The notes under the pieces: generated by a model
The model's input: the letters and a program-made list of their open reading frames with translations, nothing else
Database searches by the model: none
Told to the model about the DNA's origin: nothing
Shown here: in pieces, positions 1 to 9,574 of the stretch
Numbering within the stretch: position 1 is the first letter of the stretch
Layout of the letters: the number at the start of each line of letters is the position of its first letter
Assembly: GCA_026986775.1 (NCBI GenBank)
Contig: JALSNX010000019.1
Span: 45,225 to 109,224 of the forward strand
Reading direction: 5' to 3'
Length of the DNA: 64,000 bases
Origin: Caldifarciminota bacterium
Lineage (GTDB): Bacteria > Hydrothermota > Hydrothermia > UBA1063 > CAJXJZ01
Position numbers and translations under genes: made by a program

Positions 1-1199
1 CAATAGAAGGGGCAGCCCTTGACCTTGGCCTGAGACTTTTAAAGGGCGGGGCATTTATTGTATTTGAACCAGAGTTATTGAATAACCAAATGTTCAATAT
101 CTCTGAATTAAAAATCCCTCTTATGGACGAAGTTAGAATGCTTATAAAACACTATTCAAAACAGCAAATAATATGGGCCCTTATAAGGAGTTTATCCTGC
201 AAATACTCTATCTACGATGTGGTAAAAGGCTTTAAACTTGTTTTTAATAATAAAACCGAACCTCTAAAAGTATGGAAAAGGTTTTTGCCAGAGGATTACA
301 GTATAGAAAATTCAATGAGGGTTTCCGTTATCATACCAACTTTAAGAAGACATTTCTATATAGAGAAGGTTCTAACTGCGTTATCAAAACAGACCATTAA
401 ACCATACGAGGTGATAGTAATTGACGAAGACTACTTCCCTGAATTCTACTCTAAATTTCAGAATGCTTTAGATTTAAAGGTCTTTAAAGGTAGTAACATA
501 GGACAGAGTACGGCAAGGAATATCGGAATTAAACACGCATCCGGAGAATATCTTTTGATTGTTGATGACGATATAGACGAAATACCTGACAATTTTATAG
601 AAACACACCTGAAATATATTAAGTATTTTAAAACAGATGTGTCCTGTGGCACTACAAGAGAAAGAGGCATAGACTATAAAATTCATAAATTTCATAAATC
701 GGTTAAACTGGCGGATTGCTTCCCAACAAACAATGTGTTACTAAAACGCAGCATACTTGAAAAAAGCGGATATTTTGATACTAATTTTGACAAAGGTATG
801 CAGGAAGACCATGACCTCGGTATGAGGATTTATCTTTCAGGGTACCTTATGGGAGTAAATCCTTTTGTGGATGTATTTCATCACAGGGCACCAAGAGGGG
901 GGTTGAGAGAGAATAAGGCAAGGAAAATAACCTTCTCGGATTCCCGAAGGCGTATCTTTACATTCAATATTTTACATCCATCAAGTATTTATCTTATTAT
1001 GAAATATTTTGATAAATTTCAGTTAAAGGAGGAAATCCTGTTAAATCTAAGAGGAACCTTTGTGGTAAAAGGAAATATACCAAAGAAAATCATTAAACTT
1101 TTCTGGGCATCTATAATGTTGCCGATAAATGTGATAAGAATCAGGCAAAATTTGAAAGCTGCAAGTGAACTTTTAAAAAGATACAAGAAAACATTATAA
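1..1199 (+). CDS. Glycosyltransferase family 2 protein (5' end outside window), probably two-domain
   Basis: Transfers a sugar from a nucleotide-sugar donor during polysaccharide assembly, on the cytoplasmic side. The frame is open from base 3 to the stop at 1197-1199, so the gene starts outside the window; an in-frame TTG at 78 is not a convincing start. A GT-A domain begins near base 318 with a typical SVIIPT strand, has a VDDD metal-binding motif near 560, and an EDHDLGMRI acceptor-side motif near 800. The residues coded by bases 6-38 (EGAALDLGLRL, then IVFEPEL) match the end of another GT2 domain, so a second such domain probably precedes this one. Its stop abuts the stop of the convergent gene. 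Acceptor and donor cannot be predicted. Confidence 0.85.
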   Translation, partial: IEGAALDLGLRLLKGGAFIVFEPELLNNQMFNISELKIPLMDEVRMLIKHYSKQQIIWALIRSLSCKYSIYDVVKGFKLVFNNKTEPLKVWKRFLPEDYSIENSMRVSVIIPTLRRHFYIEKVLTALSKQTIKPYEVIVIDEDYFPEFYSKFQNALDLKVFKGSNIGQSTARNIGIKHASGEYLLIVDDDIDEIPDNFIETHLKYIKYFKTDVSCGTTRERGIDYKIHKFHKSVKLADCFPTNNVLLKRSILEKSGYFDTNFDKGMQEDHDLGMRIYLSGYLMGVNPFVDVFHHRAPRGGLRENKARKITFSDSRRRIFTFNILHPSSIYLIMKYFDKFQLKEEILLNLRGTFVVKGNIPKKIIKLFWASIMLPINVIRIRQNLKAASELLKRYKKTL

Positions 1200-2318
1200 T
1201 TATGCCTCTATCAAACTGATATATTTTTCAATGACTTTGTTCCATTTATGCTTCTCTGCCCATTTTCTGGCGTTTTCGCTATAAGTTTTATGGTTATCCA
1301 TAATATCAGCAAGTGCATTTTGAATTTCCAGCGGGTCATGTGGATCAACAATCCTTCCTGTGATACCATCTTTTATAGCATCTTCTATCCCACAACCTTT
1401 TGCACCAATAGCAGGCTTTCCAAAATAATTAGCCTCAAGGATGGCTATTCCAAACCCTTCTGTATCACCTTCTTCTGTTGTTTCACTCAGCATCACAAAA
1501 ACATCTGCACTCTTGTAGAAACATGTAAGTATTTTATCCTCCACAGCCCCATGAACAATCACTTTATGTTGAACACCATTTTTCTCAATAGATTTTAGAA
1601 AGATGGCATCATCTCTCGTAAGTCCAACCACATGATACATTACATCGGGAAATTTATCCATTATTGCAGGCAATGCATTTACCACATTATGCTGTCCCTT
1701 CCTCTTACTTATACTTCCTACTGTTAACAAAGCAGGTTTCCCTTTAAGTGAAAACGAATCGCACGAATTGTATTTCTCAAATCTCTCTACCAAAATACCA
1801 TTAGGTATAATTTCAACTTTTCCATTATAACCCAGTTGTTCTCTTAAAATCTTTGCAGTGTGACTTGAAACAGATGTAACCCTATCAAATAGCGAAATGG
1901 ATTTCCTCAGCCATGTTTTTTTTAATTTTTTGCCATAAAGCTCACTTCCATGTACCACTACAAAAGATAATGGAGGTTTATTTCTAATATTAAGTATAAA
2001 AGGCGTAAAAAGCAAAGAAAACTTTCCCGATGCTATAATCGCATCAGGTTTAAATTGATTAATAATCCAGTTAAGTTTTGTCAATCTCTCAACATATGTT
2101 AAAACACGCGGTTTTTTATTGCTCACCCTCACAACAGAAAAAGGCTGATTTACATCCCATTCTAAATCGTTCCTGTTCCGCATATCTCTAAAATCCGACA
2201 GAACTAAAACCTCATATCCCTTAAGAGTAAGATGTAAAGCAAGACTATATGCATGATTTCCTATACCACCAGGCCCGGGTGGAAATTCACTTGTGAATAT
2301 GAGTACTTTTCTGGACAT
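1200..2318 (-). CDS. Glycosyltransferase family 4 (GT-B fold)
   Basis: Retaining GT-B glycosyltransferase of 372 residues, likely acting in exopolysaccharide assembly. The N-terminal Rossmann half has the GGIGNH loop near residue 17. The C-terminal half has the GT4 signature EGFGIAILEA, with the E-x7-E pair that binds the nucleotide-sugar phosphates and ribose. Length is normal for the family. It is transcribed against its neighbours from its own promoter. The -10 box ends six bases before the ATG, so the message is probably leaderless. Substrate unknown. Confidence 0.85.
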   Translation of the reverse strand: MSRKVLIFTSEFPPGPGGIGNHAYSLALHLTLKGYEVLVLSDFRDMRNRNDLEWDVNQPFSVVRVSNKKPRVLTYVERLTKLNWIINQFKPDAIIASGKFSLLFTPFILNIRNKPPLSFVVVHGSELYGKKLKKTWLRKSISLFDRVTSVSSHTAKILREQLGYNGKVEIIPNGILVERFEKYNSCDSFSLKGKPALLTVGSISKRKGQHNVVNALPAIMDKFPDVMYHVVGLTRDDAIFLKSIEKNGVQHKVIVHGAVEDKILTCFYKSADVFVMLSETTEEGDTEGFGIAILEANYFGKPAIGAKGCGIEDAIKDGITGRIVDPHDPLEIQNALADIMDNHKTYSENARKWAEKHKWNKVIEKYISLIEA

Positions 2319-2324
2319 GTGTAT

Positions 2325-2352
2325 ATTTTAAAGCCACCATGAGGTTTTACAA
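2325..2352 (-). promoter_or_regulatory. Promoter of the minus-strand GT4 gene, leaderless layout
   Basis: On the minus strand, TTGTAA (2347-2352), a 16-nt spacer and TAAAAT (2325-2330) lie upstream of the ATG at 2318. Only six bases separate the -10 box from the start codon, so transcription should begin at or next to the A of the ATG. The -35 box overlaps that of the divergent promoter for the next gene. Confidence 0.55.
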
Positions 2353-2373
2353 TCAGGGATTTTACATTAGAAT
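2346..2373 (+). promoter_or_regulatory. Promoter of the plus-strand GT4/EPS operon
   Basis: TTTACA (2346-2351), a 16-nt spacer and TAGAAT (2368-2373) lie ten bases before the ATG at 2384. This supports 2384 rather than the earlier in-frame ATG at 2339, which lies upstream of the whole promoter. The -35 hexamer shares bases with the -35 of the divergent gene, so the two promoters may compete. Confidence 0.5.
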
Positions 2374-2383
2374 ACTTATCATC

Positions 2384-3607
2384 ATGAAGTTGCTTATTAT
2401 ATCTCCTACACCGCACTATAAAGATAAAACCTGGACAATCAAAGGTCATGGTCCCACTGTAAAGGAAATTGATTATCTTGGCAGTTTATTTAAAAACATA
2501 GTCCACATTGCTCCAATGTATCACGGAACACCTCCTGATAGCTTTCTGCCCTATAACAAAGATAATATTAAATTTATTCCCATAAAACCAGCGGGAGGAA
2601 ACAGCTTAAAGGAAAAATTAGAAATTTTTACGAGGATACCTCACTGGATAGATGTAATAGAACATGTTTTAAAATCCGAGGAATTTGACCTTATACATAT
2701 AAGGGTGCCCTCAAGTTTCTCCCTTGTGACACTTTCATATTTTAAATCACGACGAATAGAAATTCTCAAGTGGATAAAATTCGCAGGGAACTGGGAAACA
2801 AACTCAACAGAGAGCCTTGCCACTAAAATCCAAAAGCGAATACTTAAAGCGGGAATATACCGGTCATTTGTTACCCTCAATTATCTACAGAACCTTCCCA
2901 ACAAAAATTTTGTTCCGTTTCCAAATCCATCTTTTTCCCTTCATCAATATCTCTTAAATGGTAAAATAGTCAAAGAAAAGCAGCTAACTTTTCCAGTAAA
3001 CATTGCATACATTGGCAACCTGTACAGAACTAAAGGTATAATGGAATCCCTCGCAGTTGTCAGAAAACTTATTAAAAGTGGATATGACATTGTATTTCAT
3101 ATTGCTGGAAGTGGTCACATGGAAAAAGAAGCAAAAGAGTTTGTCAAAAACAATAATATGCAAAAGCATGTGGTATTTTATGGTTCTGTATCACACGAAA
3201 AGGTTTTTAAGATTCTTGAGCATTCTCATTTCCTTCTCTTTCCAACCTATTTCAATGAAGGCTGGCCCAAAGTGTTGAGTGAAGCCATGAGTATGGGCAC
3301 AATTCCGATAACGGGAAATGTATCAATCATACCAGACATCATAAAATTCTGTAGATGCGGTTACTCTGCACCTGCAAATAGAACAGATGAATTTGCCAGT
3401 ATCATAACACAATACATAAAGAAAACTGATGGATGGAAAATGGCATCCTCTAACGCTTATAGATATGCGGCATTTTTTACTTACGAGTATTACGGATTAA
3501 AATTAGTTAAGACACTAAATTTGTTCGGAGCTGGTAAAATAAATACTAATGAACAGCAATTTGAAAACATCAGAAAAATTACAGGGCAAACTGAATTCAT
3601 CCTATAA
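2384..3607 (+). CDS. Glycosyltransferase family 4 (GT-B fold)
   Basis: Glycosyltransferase of 407 residues. I start it at the ATG at 2384 because MKLLIISPTPHY is a natural first Rossmann strand and a promoter lies directly upstream; the frame is open to an ATG at 2339. The C-terminal half carries a nucleotide-sugar binding region (IAYIGNLYRTKG, later NEGWPKVLSEAMSMGTIPI) with the E-x7-E type motif of GT4. It heads the plus-strand polysaccharide operon. The next gene starts 59 bp inside its 3' end, in another frame. Substrate unknown. Confidence 0.8.
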   Translation: MKLLIISPTPHYKDKTWTIKGHGPTVKEIDYLGSLFKNIVHIAPMYHGTPPDSFLPYNKDNIKFIPIKPAGGNSLKEKLEIFTRIPHWIDVIEHVLKSEEFDLIHIRVPSSFSLVTLSYFKSRRIEILKWIKFAGNWETNSTESLATKIQKRILKAGIYRSFVTLNYLQNLPNKNFVPFPNPSFSLHQYLLNGKIVKEKQLTFPVNIAYIGNLYRTKGIMESLAVVRKLIKSGYDIVFHIAGSGHMEKEAKEFVKNNNMQKHVVFYGSVSHEKVFKILEHSHFLLFPTYFNEGWPKVLSEAMSMGTIPITGNVSIIPDIIKFCRCGYSAPANRTDEFASIITQYIKKTDGWKMASSNAYRYAAFFTYEYYGLKLVKTLNLFGAGKINTNEQQFENIRKITGQTEFIL

Positions 3608-4916
3608 TTCAGACACAAGAATAATTGATTTAACCCTGATACTCCTTATCGTTATCAATGTTGTCCTGGGGCTAATCCTTTATAAAATGCGGCAGATTGC
3701 CACTATTCATGCTATACTCCTCCCCCTTGTAACCATACTATCTTTATTCAGACGTAAACCTCAACTGTCAGTTGCCCTATTATCTTATATTGCAAACAGC
3801 CATGTGCTATGGCGAATGACCAAGGCACACGTTTTCTGGGAATACAGTAAATATGCCAGCATCATTCTGATTATCTTAATTCTTATAAGATATGTGAAAC
3901 ATCTGAAAAATTTTATTTTGCCCGGGCTTTTTTTATTTTTCCTATCGCTATCTATCCCACTGACAATAAATTATTACAGGTCCATTCAACTCATTAGAAG
4001 AGCAATATCTTTTAACCTTGCCGGTCCCGTATTATTGGCCTTCAGTACTATGCTTTTCTATAACATAAAAATCAAAAAATCAGAGATGCAGTGGATTTTA
4101 CTGTCACTTTCTATGCCCGCTGTTTCAATATCATCCATATCACTTTATTCCTTGCTAACAAAGCGTATAGTTTTCACTGAAACGTCAAACTTTATCGCAA
4201 GCGGCGGTTTTGGTCCCAATCAGGTGTCTGCAACACTCGGCCTTGGCTCTCTGATAATGCTTATACTCGCCATAAATTACTATAAAAGGACAACTGACAA
4301 GATTGTGCTATATACTATTTCTCTGTGGCTCTTTATTCAATCTCTTCTGACGTTTTCAAGAGGAGGTGTATTTAACTTTGCAGTGGCACTGACAGGATTT
4401 CTGTGGTACTCAATCAAGGACCACAAGACAAGACTAAAAGTACTGAGTGGAACGGTTATACTATCAATTTTTATTCTAATTACACTACCTAAAGTTCAAC
4501 GCATTACACAGGGACAACTAAAAGAACGTTTTACAAACCTGAATCCTACGGGAAGGGACAAAATTGCACTCGCAGAGATACAACTATTTGAGGAACACCC
4601 TCTGTTTGGAGTAGGCCCTGGAGTTGGCATAGCAGAACGCACCGGCATTCTGGGATATTATATTGCTCCTCACACAGAGTTTTCACGTTTACTGGGAGAA
4701 CATGGTATATTTGGCTTAATGGCTCTTATACTTCTAATGATAATGCTCTATATTCCGGTTAAAAATGTTATACCATCAGACAAAAAAGGAGAAAACGTTG
4801 CCTTTATACTCTGGAGTGCTGCTGAGATGGCACATTCTGCCACCAGAATTGCAATAACAGGGTTTCTGCCGGGTATAGCCTATCTTAATATTCACCGTGA
4901 GGATGATGAAGAATGA
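3549..4916 (+). CDS. O-antigen ligase / Wzy-type polymerase-like membrane protein
   Basis: Polytopic membrane protein of 455 residues with about ten to twelve hydrophobic segments, the first near residue 28. The Wzy_C/WaaL family signature is visible: the LTFSRGG segment in the middle, then a long periplasmic stretch with GVGPGVG and PHTEFSRLLGEHGIFGL before the last membrane helix. Such proteins ligate or polymerise lipid-linked glycans at the periplasmic face; sequence alone does not separate ligase from polymerase. It overlaps the upstream GT4 gene by 59 bp and the downstream gene by 4 bp, so it is probably translationally coupled. Confidence 0.75.
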   Translation: MNSNLKTSEKLQGKLNSSYNSDTRIIDLTLILLIVINVVLGLILYKMRQIATIHAILLPLVTILSLFRRKPQLSVALLSYIANSHVLWRMTKAHVFWEYSKYASIILIILILIRYVKHLKNFILPGLFLFFLSLSIPLTINYYRSIQLIRRAISFNLAGPVLLAFSTMLFYNIKIKKSEMQWILLSLSMPAVSISSISLYSLLTKRIVFTETSNFIASGGFGPNQVSATLGLGSLIMLILAINYYKRTTDKIVLYTISLWLFIQSLLTFSRGGVFNFAVALTGFLWYSIKDHKTRLKVLSGTVILSIFILITLPKVQRITQGQLKERFTNLNPTGRDKIALAEIQLFEEHPLFGVGPGVGIAERTGILGYYIAPHTEFSRLLGEHGIFGLMALILLMIMLYIPVKNVIPSDKKGENVAFILWSAAEMAHSATRIAITGFLPGIAYLNIHREDDEE

Positions 4917-5941
4917 AGGTGCTGATAACTGGTCCTATTCTCGGGTATAACAGGGGCCGGGAAAAAAGTCAGGCCGAGTTTCTTATAGACCTCCTCTCTA
5001 AAAAGGGACTTGATATAGTCTGGGCAAGCAAATATCCAAACAGAGTAAAAAGAGCAGTTGATATTTACAGAACAATTGTGAAAAACAAAGACGCGATGCT
5101 GGGAATTGTCATGGTTTACAGTTACGGAGCGTTTTTTTATGCAGACATGGCTTCATATCTATTGAAAAGTGCAGGCATTCCCGTTATTTTCTGGCTTCAC
5201 GGTGGTGCTCTACCCGAATTCACAGATAGAAAAACTAAATGGGTTATACGGGTATTAAAGCGTGCCGCCTTACTTGTAGCACCCTCTCTATACCTTGCAT
5301 CTTATTACAGAAAATTTGGCCTTGATGTTAAAGTGATACCCAATATAGTGTTCAGTGAAAGGTATCCCTACCATGGTGAAGACCATATAGAACCCCGTCT
5401 ATTATGGATGAGAACCTTTCATCCATTATACAACCCCAAAATGGCTATTCTGGCATTTAAAGAAATTTTAAAAGAAATACCAGATGCAACTCTAACAATG
5501 GCCGGGGTGGACAGAGGTATAATGAATGAAGTCATAGACCTTTCAAAAAAACTCGGTTTATCAGATAGAATCATTTTCCCGGGTTTTCTGGATGAAAAGG
5601 GTAAATACAATGCCTTTAAGTCCAATTACATATATTTACATACCAACAACGTGGATAACACTCCAGTAAGCGTAATAGAGGCCCTCACAAGTGGTCTTAT
5701 TGTGATTGCAACAGATACAGGTGGCATACCTTATCTTTTAACTCATGGTAAAAATGCCCTGCTCGTTAAACCGAACGATTACAGCAAAATGGCCCGATAT
5801 GTGGTTGATATTGTAAAGGGAAACATAAACTATAAAAACCTGAGAAAAAATGGTAAAGAACTTGCCATGGAATCTGATGGAAAAAAGATTGTAAATAAGT
5901 GGCTTTCTATAATTGAAAGTGTAAACAGAAAAGATGTTTAG
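4913..5941 (+). CDS. Glycosyltransferase family 4 (GT-B fold)
   Basis: Glycosyltransferase of 342 residues. It opens with a Rossmann strand (MKVLITGPILG) and has a GT4 C-terminal half. The region TPVSVIEALTSGLIVIATDTGG holds the donor-binding E-x7-type motif in a slightly divergent form (IEALTSG). It starts inside the stop of the polymerase-like gene (ATGA overlap) and runs into the next gene by 8 bp, a compact operon. Its role in the polysaccharide repeat unit is inferred from context only. Confidence 0.82.
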   Translation: MKVLITGPILGYNRGREKSQAEFLIDLLSKKGLDIVWASKYPNRVKRAVDIYRTIVKNKDAMLGIVMVYSYGAFFYADMASYLLKSAGIPVIFWLHGGALPEFTDRKTKWVIRVLKRAALLVAPSLYLASYYRKFGLDVKVIPNIVFSERYPYHGEDHIEPRLLWMRTFHPLYNPKMAILAFKEILKEIPDATLTMAGVDRGIMNEVIDLSKKLGLSDRIIFPGFLDEKGKYNAFKSNYIYLHTNNVDNTPVSVIEALTSGLIVIATDTGGIPYLLTHGKNALLVKPNDYSKMARYVVDIVKGNINYKNLRKNGKELAMESDGKKIVNKWLSIIESVNRKDV

Positions 5942-7283
5942 AAGACCACCAGAGATACAAAAACATATATACTTCCTTGTACAGAAACTCAGAGGCGAAC
6001 CTGTAAAAGAAGCGTGGAAGGAAATAAAATCAATAGATCATTCTGACAGAAATGCACTCAGAAAAAGAATTGTAGATAGAGGTGTTTCCCATTTAAATTA
6101 CATTTTAAACAATGTTCCCAAATATATGGCACTTAAAAACCGTGGCCGTATCATCTCTCTTCTGAAAAAAGTAAGTACCGTTGAGGAATTTGATGACTTA
6201 CTCAAGGGATTTCCCATTACACATAAAAGAGAAATTATTGAAAATCCAGAAAATCTTACTTCAAGAGAAATAGACAGTATACCTGTCTTTGGCACTCATT
6301 CCTCTGGAACCACAGGACAGTCTGTCCGTTTCCCAAAAGATATGCGGGATTGGGCAAGGTCACATGCCAACATGTTTTATATACTATCCCTCTATGGCAT
6401 AAACCCATTTTCACCTTACATATATTACTGGGCTGGTGACTGGAGCATTAAATCAAGACTTGAATATTTAAAAAAGGACATTGTACTTAACAGATTGCGG
6501 ATTACATCGTATAACACCAGTAAATGGTATCTCTTAAGACAATACCGAAAAATTCTCAAATTCAGGCCTGAGTATATATATGGAATACCGTCAGGCATTA
6601 CAACACTTGCCTCTTATATGTTAAATAACGGTTTAAAACCACCATCAAAGATTCGGGGAGTGTTTACCACAGGTGAAATGTTGTATCCTTATCAGAGAAA
6701 AATTATTTCAAGTGCCTTCAATGTCCCTGTGGTAAATATTTACGGAACTGCAGAAGTGGGGGTAATAGCATTTGATTGTCCACATGGGCATCTTCATGTG
6801 ATGACAGATACAAATTACATGGAAGTTATTGATGGTGGTACCATTTTGATAACAAACTTCTTTCAAAAGGCATTTTCCATAGTACGGTATAGAATAGGTG
6901 ATATTGCAGCATCAGTTTTAGAGTGGCAACACTCATGTAACCTTTCATATCCCACAATCAGCGGTATATCAGGAAGAGAAAGTGACAGAATTACACTGCC
7001 ACATGGAAAGACACTTCCCCCCATGGCACCGACTTATATATTTGATAAAATTGCTCACACGAGGTCTGTAATAAAGTTCAGATACGAACTCTACAAAGAT
7101 GAATTGATTCTCAAATTGGTTGTGAATTCAAGATTTAATGAACGTGTGAAAAAACTTATAATTTCAGAGAGTGAGCGACTATTTGGAATAAGGCCTTTTA
7201 TAAAAATAGTTGAGAGTATTCCTCCACTGAAGGGAGGTAAAGAAAGATACTTTGTTGTAATGGATAAAAATCATGAAGCCTGA
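5934..7283 (+). CDS. PaaK/CapK-like AMP-forming adenylating enzyme
   Basis: Member of the ANL adenylating superfamily close to phenylacetate-CoA ligase (PaaK) and the CapK proteins of polysaccharide loci; 449 residues. The ATP/AMP-binding loop HSSGTTGQSVRF lies near residue 120, the adenylate motif NIYGTAEVG near 265, and the hinge-type motif YRIGDIA near 320. Homologues in capsule clusters probably activate an acid for attachment to the glycan, but the substrate is not known. It sits between two glycosyltransferase genes with overlaps at both ends. Confidence 0.78.
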   Translation: MFRRPPEIQKHIYFLVQKLRGEPVKEAWKEIKSIDHSDRNALRKRIVDRGVSHLNYILNNVPKYMALKNRGRIISLLKKVSTVEEFDDLLKGFPITHKREIIENPENLTSREIDSIPVFGTHSSGTTGQSVRFPKDMRDWARSHANMFYILSLYGINPFSPYIYYWAGDWSIKSRLEYLKKDIVLNRLRITSYNTSKWYLLRQYRKILKFRPEYIYGIPSGITTLASYMLNNGLKPPSKIRGVFTTGEMLYPYQRKIISSAFNVPVVNIYGTAEVGVIAFDCPHGHLHVMTDTNYMEVIDGGTILITNFFQKAFSIVRYRIGDIAASVLEWQHSCNLSYPTISGISGRESDRITLPHGKTLPPMAPTYIFDKIAHTRSVIKFRYELYKDELILKLVVNSRFNERVKKLIISESERLFGIRPFIKIVESIPPLKGGKERYFVVMDKNHEA

Positions 7284-8277
7284 ATTAAGCATTATTATAC
7301 CGTGCAGAAACGAAGAAAAATACATCCAAAAGATTATTGAAAATATTATCATTCACAATCAGGATATGTCTTTTGAAATTATTGTTGTTGACGGTATGAG
7401 TACAGACAGGACAAGAGAGATTGTAAGAGAATTTGAAAAAATGTATCCCGACATTGTTAGACTTATAGATAACCCTGCAAAATATGTTCCCCACGCACTG
7501 AATCTCGGCATAAAACATGCAAGGGGCGACATACTTATCCGTATGGATGCTCATGCCATATATCCTACTGATTATGTAAAAAAACTTGTAGAATGGTTGA
7601 AAAAGACAGATGCATGGAATGTAGGCCCTGTGGTTGAACCTGTACCAGCGGGTAATTCTGCAATTCAAAAGGCAATAGCTGTGGCACAAAAAAGTCTCTT
7701 CGGAGTGGGTAATTCACTCTGGAGAATGGGAGTTAACAAACCAACATATGCAGATACCACATGGTGCTTTTGCATGAAAAAAGAGACCTTTAAACAGGTG
7801 GGTGAATTTAATGAAAAACTGATAAGAAATCAGGATGCTGAATTCAATGCGAGAATTATAAAAAATGGAGGTAAAAATCTGGTAGTGCCGGATGTTAGAG
7901 TTAAATTAATAGCAAGAGGGAATTTAAAAGGAGTCGCAAAACAGTATTTTCAATATGGTTATTACAGGGCACTCAGTGCAAAGATATTAAAAAAGATCTT
8001 TTCTATTCGTCAATTTATACCTCCAATTTTCTTTAGTATTCTTTTATTTACCCTGTTATTAGCTGTAAAATTTACGATTGCAGCTTATTTATTTGTTTTT
8101 TTACTTGCATCTTATACAGCAGGCTCTGTTTTATTCGCAGCCTATGAATCTATAAAACATAAAAGTATTGCTTTATTATTTACTTTACCTCTGACATATC
8201 TTATAATTCATTCAGCATTCGCTACAGGATTTCTTTACGGTTATTTCAGGTTCTTTATCCTGAAAAAGAAAAACTAA
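7273..8277 (+). CDS. Glycosyltransferase family 2, ExoA-like
   Basis: GT-A glycosyltransferase of 334 residues resembling succinoglycan-type ExoA proteins. It has SIIIPCRNEE at the N-terminus, a VDGMSTDRT nucleotide-binding loop, an RMDAHA motif in place of DxD near residue 92, and a C-terminal NQDAEFNARI motif with the catalytic Asp. Two or three hydrophobic segments at the end (from about residue 250) anchor it in the inner membrane. It overlaps the upstream gene by 11 bp. Likely adds a sugar to the lipid-linked intermediate. Confidence 0.85.
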   Translation: MKPELSIIIPCRNEEKYIQKIIENIIIHNQDMSFEIIVVDGMSTDRTREIVREFEKMYPDIVRLIDNPAKYVPHALNLGIKHARGDILIRMDAHAIYPTDYVKKLVEWLKKTDAWNVGPVVEPVPAGNSAIQKAIAVAQKSLFGVGNSLWRMGVNKPTYADTTWCFCMKKETFKQVGEFNEKLIRNQDAEFNARIIKNGGKNLVVPDVRVKLIARGNLKGVAKQYFQYGYYRALSAKILKKIFSIRQFIPPIFFSILLFTLLLAVKFTIAAYLFVFLLASYTAGSVLFAAYESIKHKSIALLFTLPLTYLIIHSAFATGFLYGYFRFFILKKKN

Positions 8278-8278
8278 C

Positions 8279-9574
8279 ATGAATGGCAAAAGATTATTTT
8301 TAAGTCGTATTGCGTTCTATCTTTCAATATTTGTAGTTATTATTGTGCTTCAGATTATCTCTATATTTCTTTACATAAAAAGTGTTGACCTGTCAATTGT
8401 ATTTATAAAAAACCATATCTATCAGATTGGTCTCGTGATAATCCTCACATTCACGATGCTGTATGCTACAGGCATGGTTTCCTATTATAGAAGGCGACCG
8501 AAAGCGTGGACATCTTTCAATGTACTTCAGGCAATCTGGCTTTCCTTCCTTTCATTATCTGTAGCATATACAGTAAGCACACTGTTTTTCTACTCCACCA
8601 GAATAGGAAGAACCATATACCTTTATAATTTTATACTCCTTTCTCTTTTCTTTATACTAAATATAGAGCGTTTTCTAAAACATTCTATAAAAAAAACCAC
8701 ATCATACGTCTGGCTCTGTAGAAACATAACTCCTGAACGATTAAAAGCAGAGTATGGGATAAACATTTTCAATATACGATATTCATTTTCCCCTGAGGAC
8801 TCACCAGAAAACACCATACTACTTTACGATGACCCAAAAACTGAAGAAAAACCTGAAATAATTGAAAAGATAATAAGAGGATTTGCAGCCATGCCAATAC
8901 CCTATCTCCTTGAACTGGAAACAGGACTTGTGCCTTTAATGTATGTAAAAGATTTCTATCATATTTCCGACTTCACTTCAACCAAGTATTTCACCGATGG
9001 AGTTAAAGTGATTATGGATTATCTTTTTGCTCCCATACTGTTCATCCTGCTGTTCCCTATTTCATTTTTAGTTGCTGTTATCCATAAATTTGAGTCGCCC
9101 GGTCCTATATTCTACAGACAGTTAAGGTCAGGTAAATATGGTGAACCATTCTACCTTATAAAGTTCAGAACCATGATAAAAGATGCTGAAAAAAGCGGTC
9201 AGAAATTCTCAAGCAAAGACGACCCAAGAGTAACCCGCATAGGACGAATAATGAGGAAATTGCGCCTTGATGAAGTGCCACAACTCATTAATGTGATGCG
9301 TGGGGAAATGAGCCTTATTGGTCCACGTCCCGAGAGGCCGGAATTTATAGAAGAATTCGGCAAAAAAATACCCTACTACAAATTAAGACTGGAAGTAAAA
9401 CCCGGACTTACCGGCTGGGCACAGGTTCACTACAAATATACAGGCCCGGACTTAAGCGAACAGATAAGACGACTTGAATACGACCTCTATTATCTAAAGA
9501 ATAGAAGCGTTATTCTTGATTTTATAATACTGCTCAAAACAATTGGAGTGGTACTAAAAGCGGAGGGAGTTTAA
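8279..9574 (+). CDS. Polyprenyl-phosphate sugar-phosphate transferase (initiating EPS transferase)
   Basis: Transfers a sugar-1-phosphate to undecaprenyl phosphate and so starts the polysaccharide repeat unit; WbaP/WcaJ-like, 431 residues. Four N-terminal transmembrane segments are followed by a soluble stretch. A fifth membrane segment precedes the catalytic bacterial sugar-transferase domain, with FYRQLRSGKYG, KFRTM, LRKLRLDEVPQLINV and SLIGPRPE, the family's conserved basic and DE motifs, and a C-terminal KPGLTGWAQV. It is followed by the barrel gene with a TAATG overlap. Recognition is firm; the sugar is unknown. Confidence 0.93.
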   Translation: MNGKRLFLSRIAFYLSIFVVIIVLQIISIFLYIKSVDLSIVFIKNHIYQIGLVIILTFTMLYATGMVSYYRRRPKAWTSFNVLQAIWLSFLSLSVAYTVSTLFFYSTRIGRTIYLYNFILLSLFFILNIERFLKHSIKKTTSYVWLCRNITPERLKAEYGINIFNIRYSFSPEDSPENTILLYDDPKTEEKPEIIEKIIRGFAAMPIPYLLELETGLVPLMYVKDFYHISDFTSTKYFTDGVKVIMDYLFAPILFILLFPISFLVAVIHKFESPGPIFYRQLRSGKYGEPFYLIKFRTMIKDAEKSGQKFSSKDDPRVTRIGRIMRKLRLDEVPQLINVMRGEMSLIGPRPERPEFIEEFGKKIPYYKLRLEVKPGLTGWAQVHYKYTGPDLSEQIRRLEYDLYYLKNRSVILDFIILLKTIGVVLKAEGV

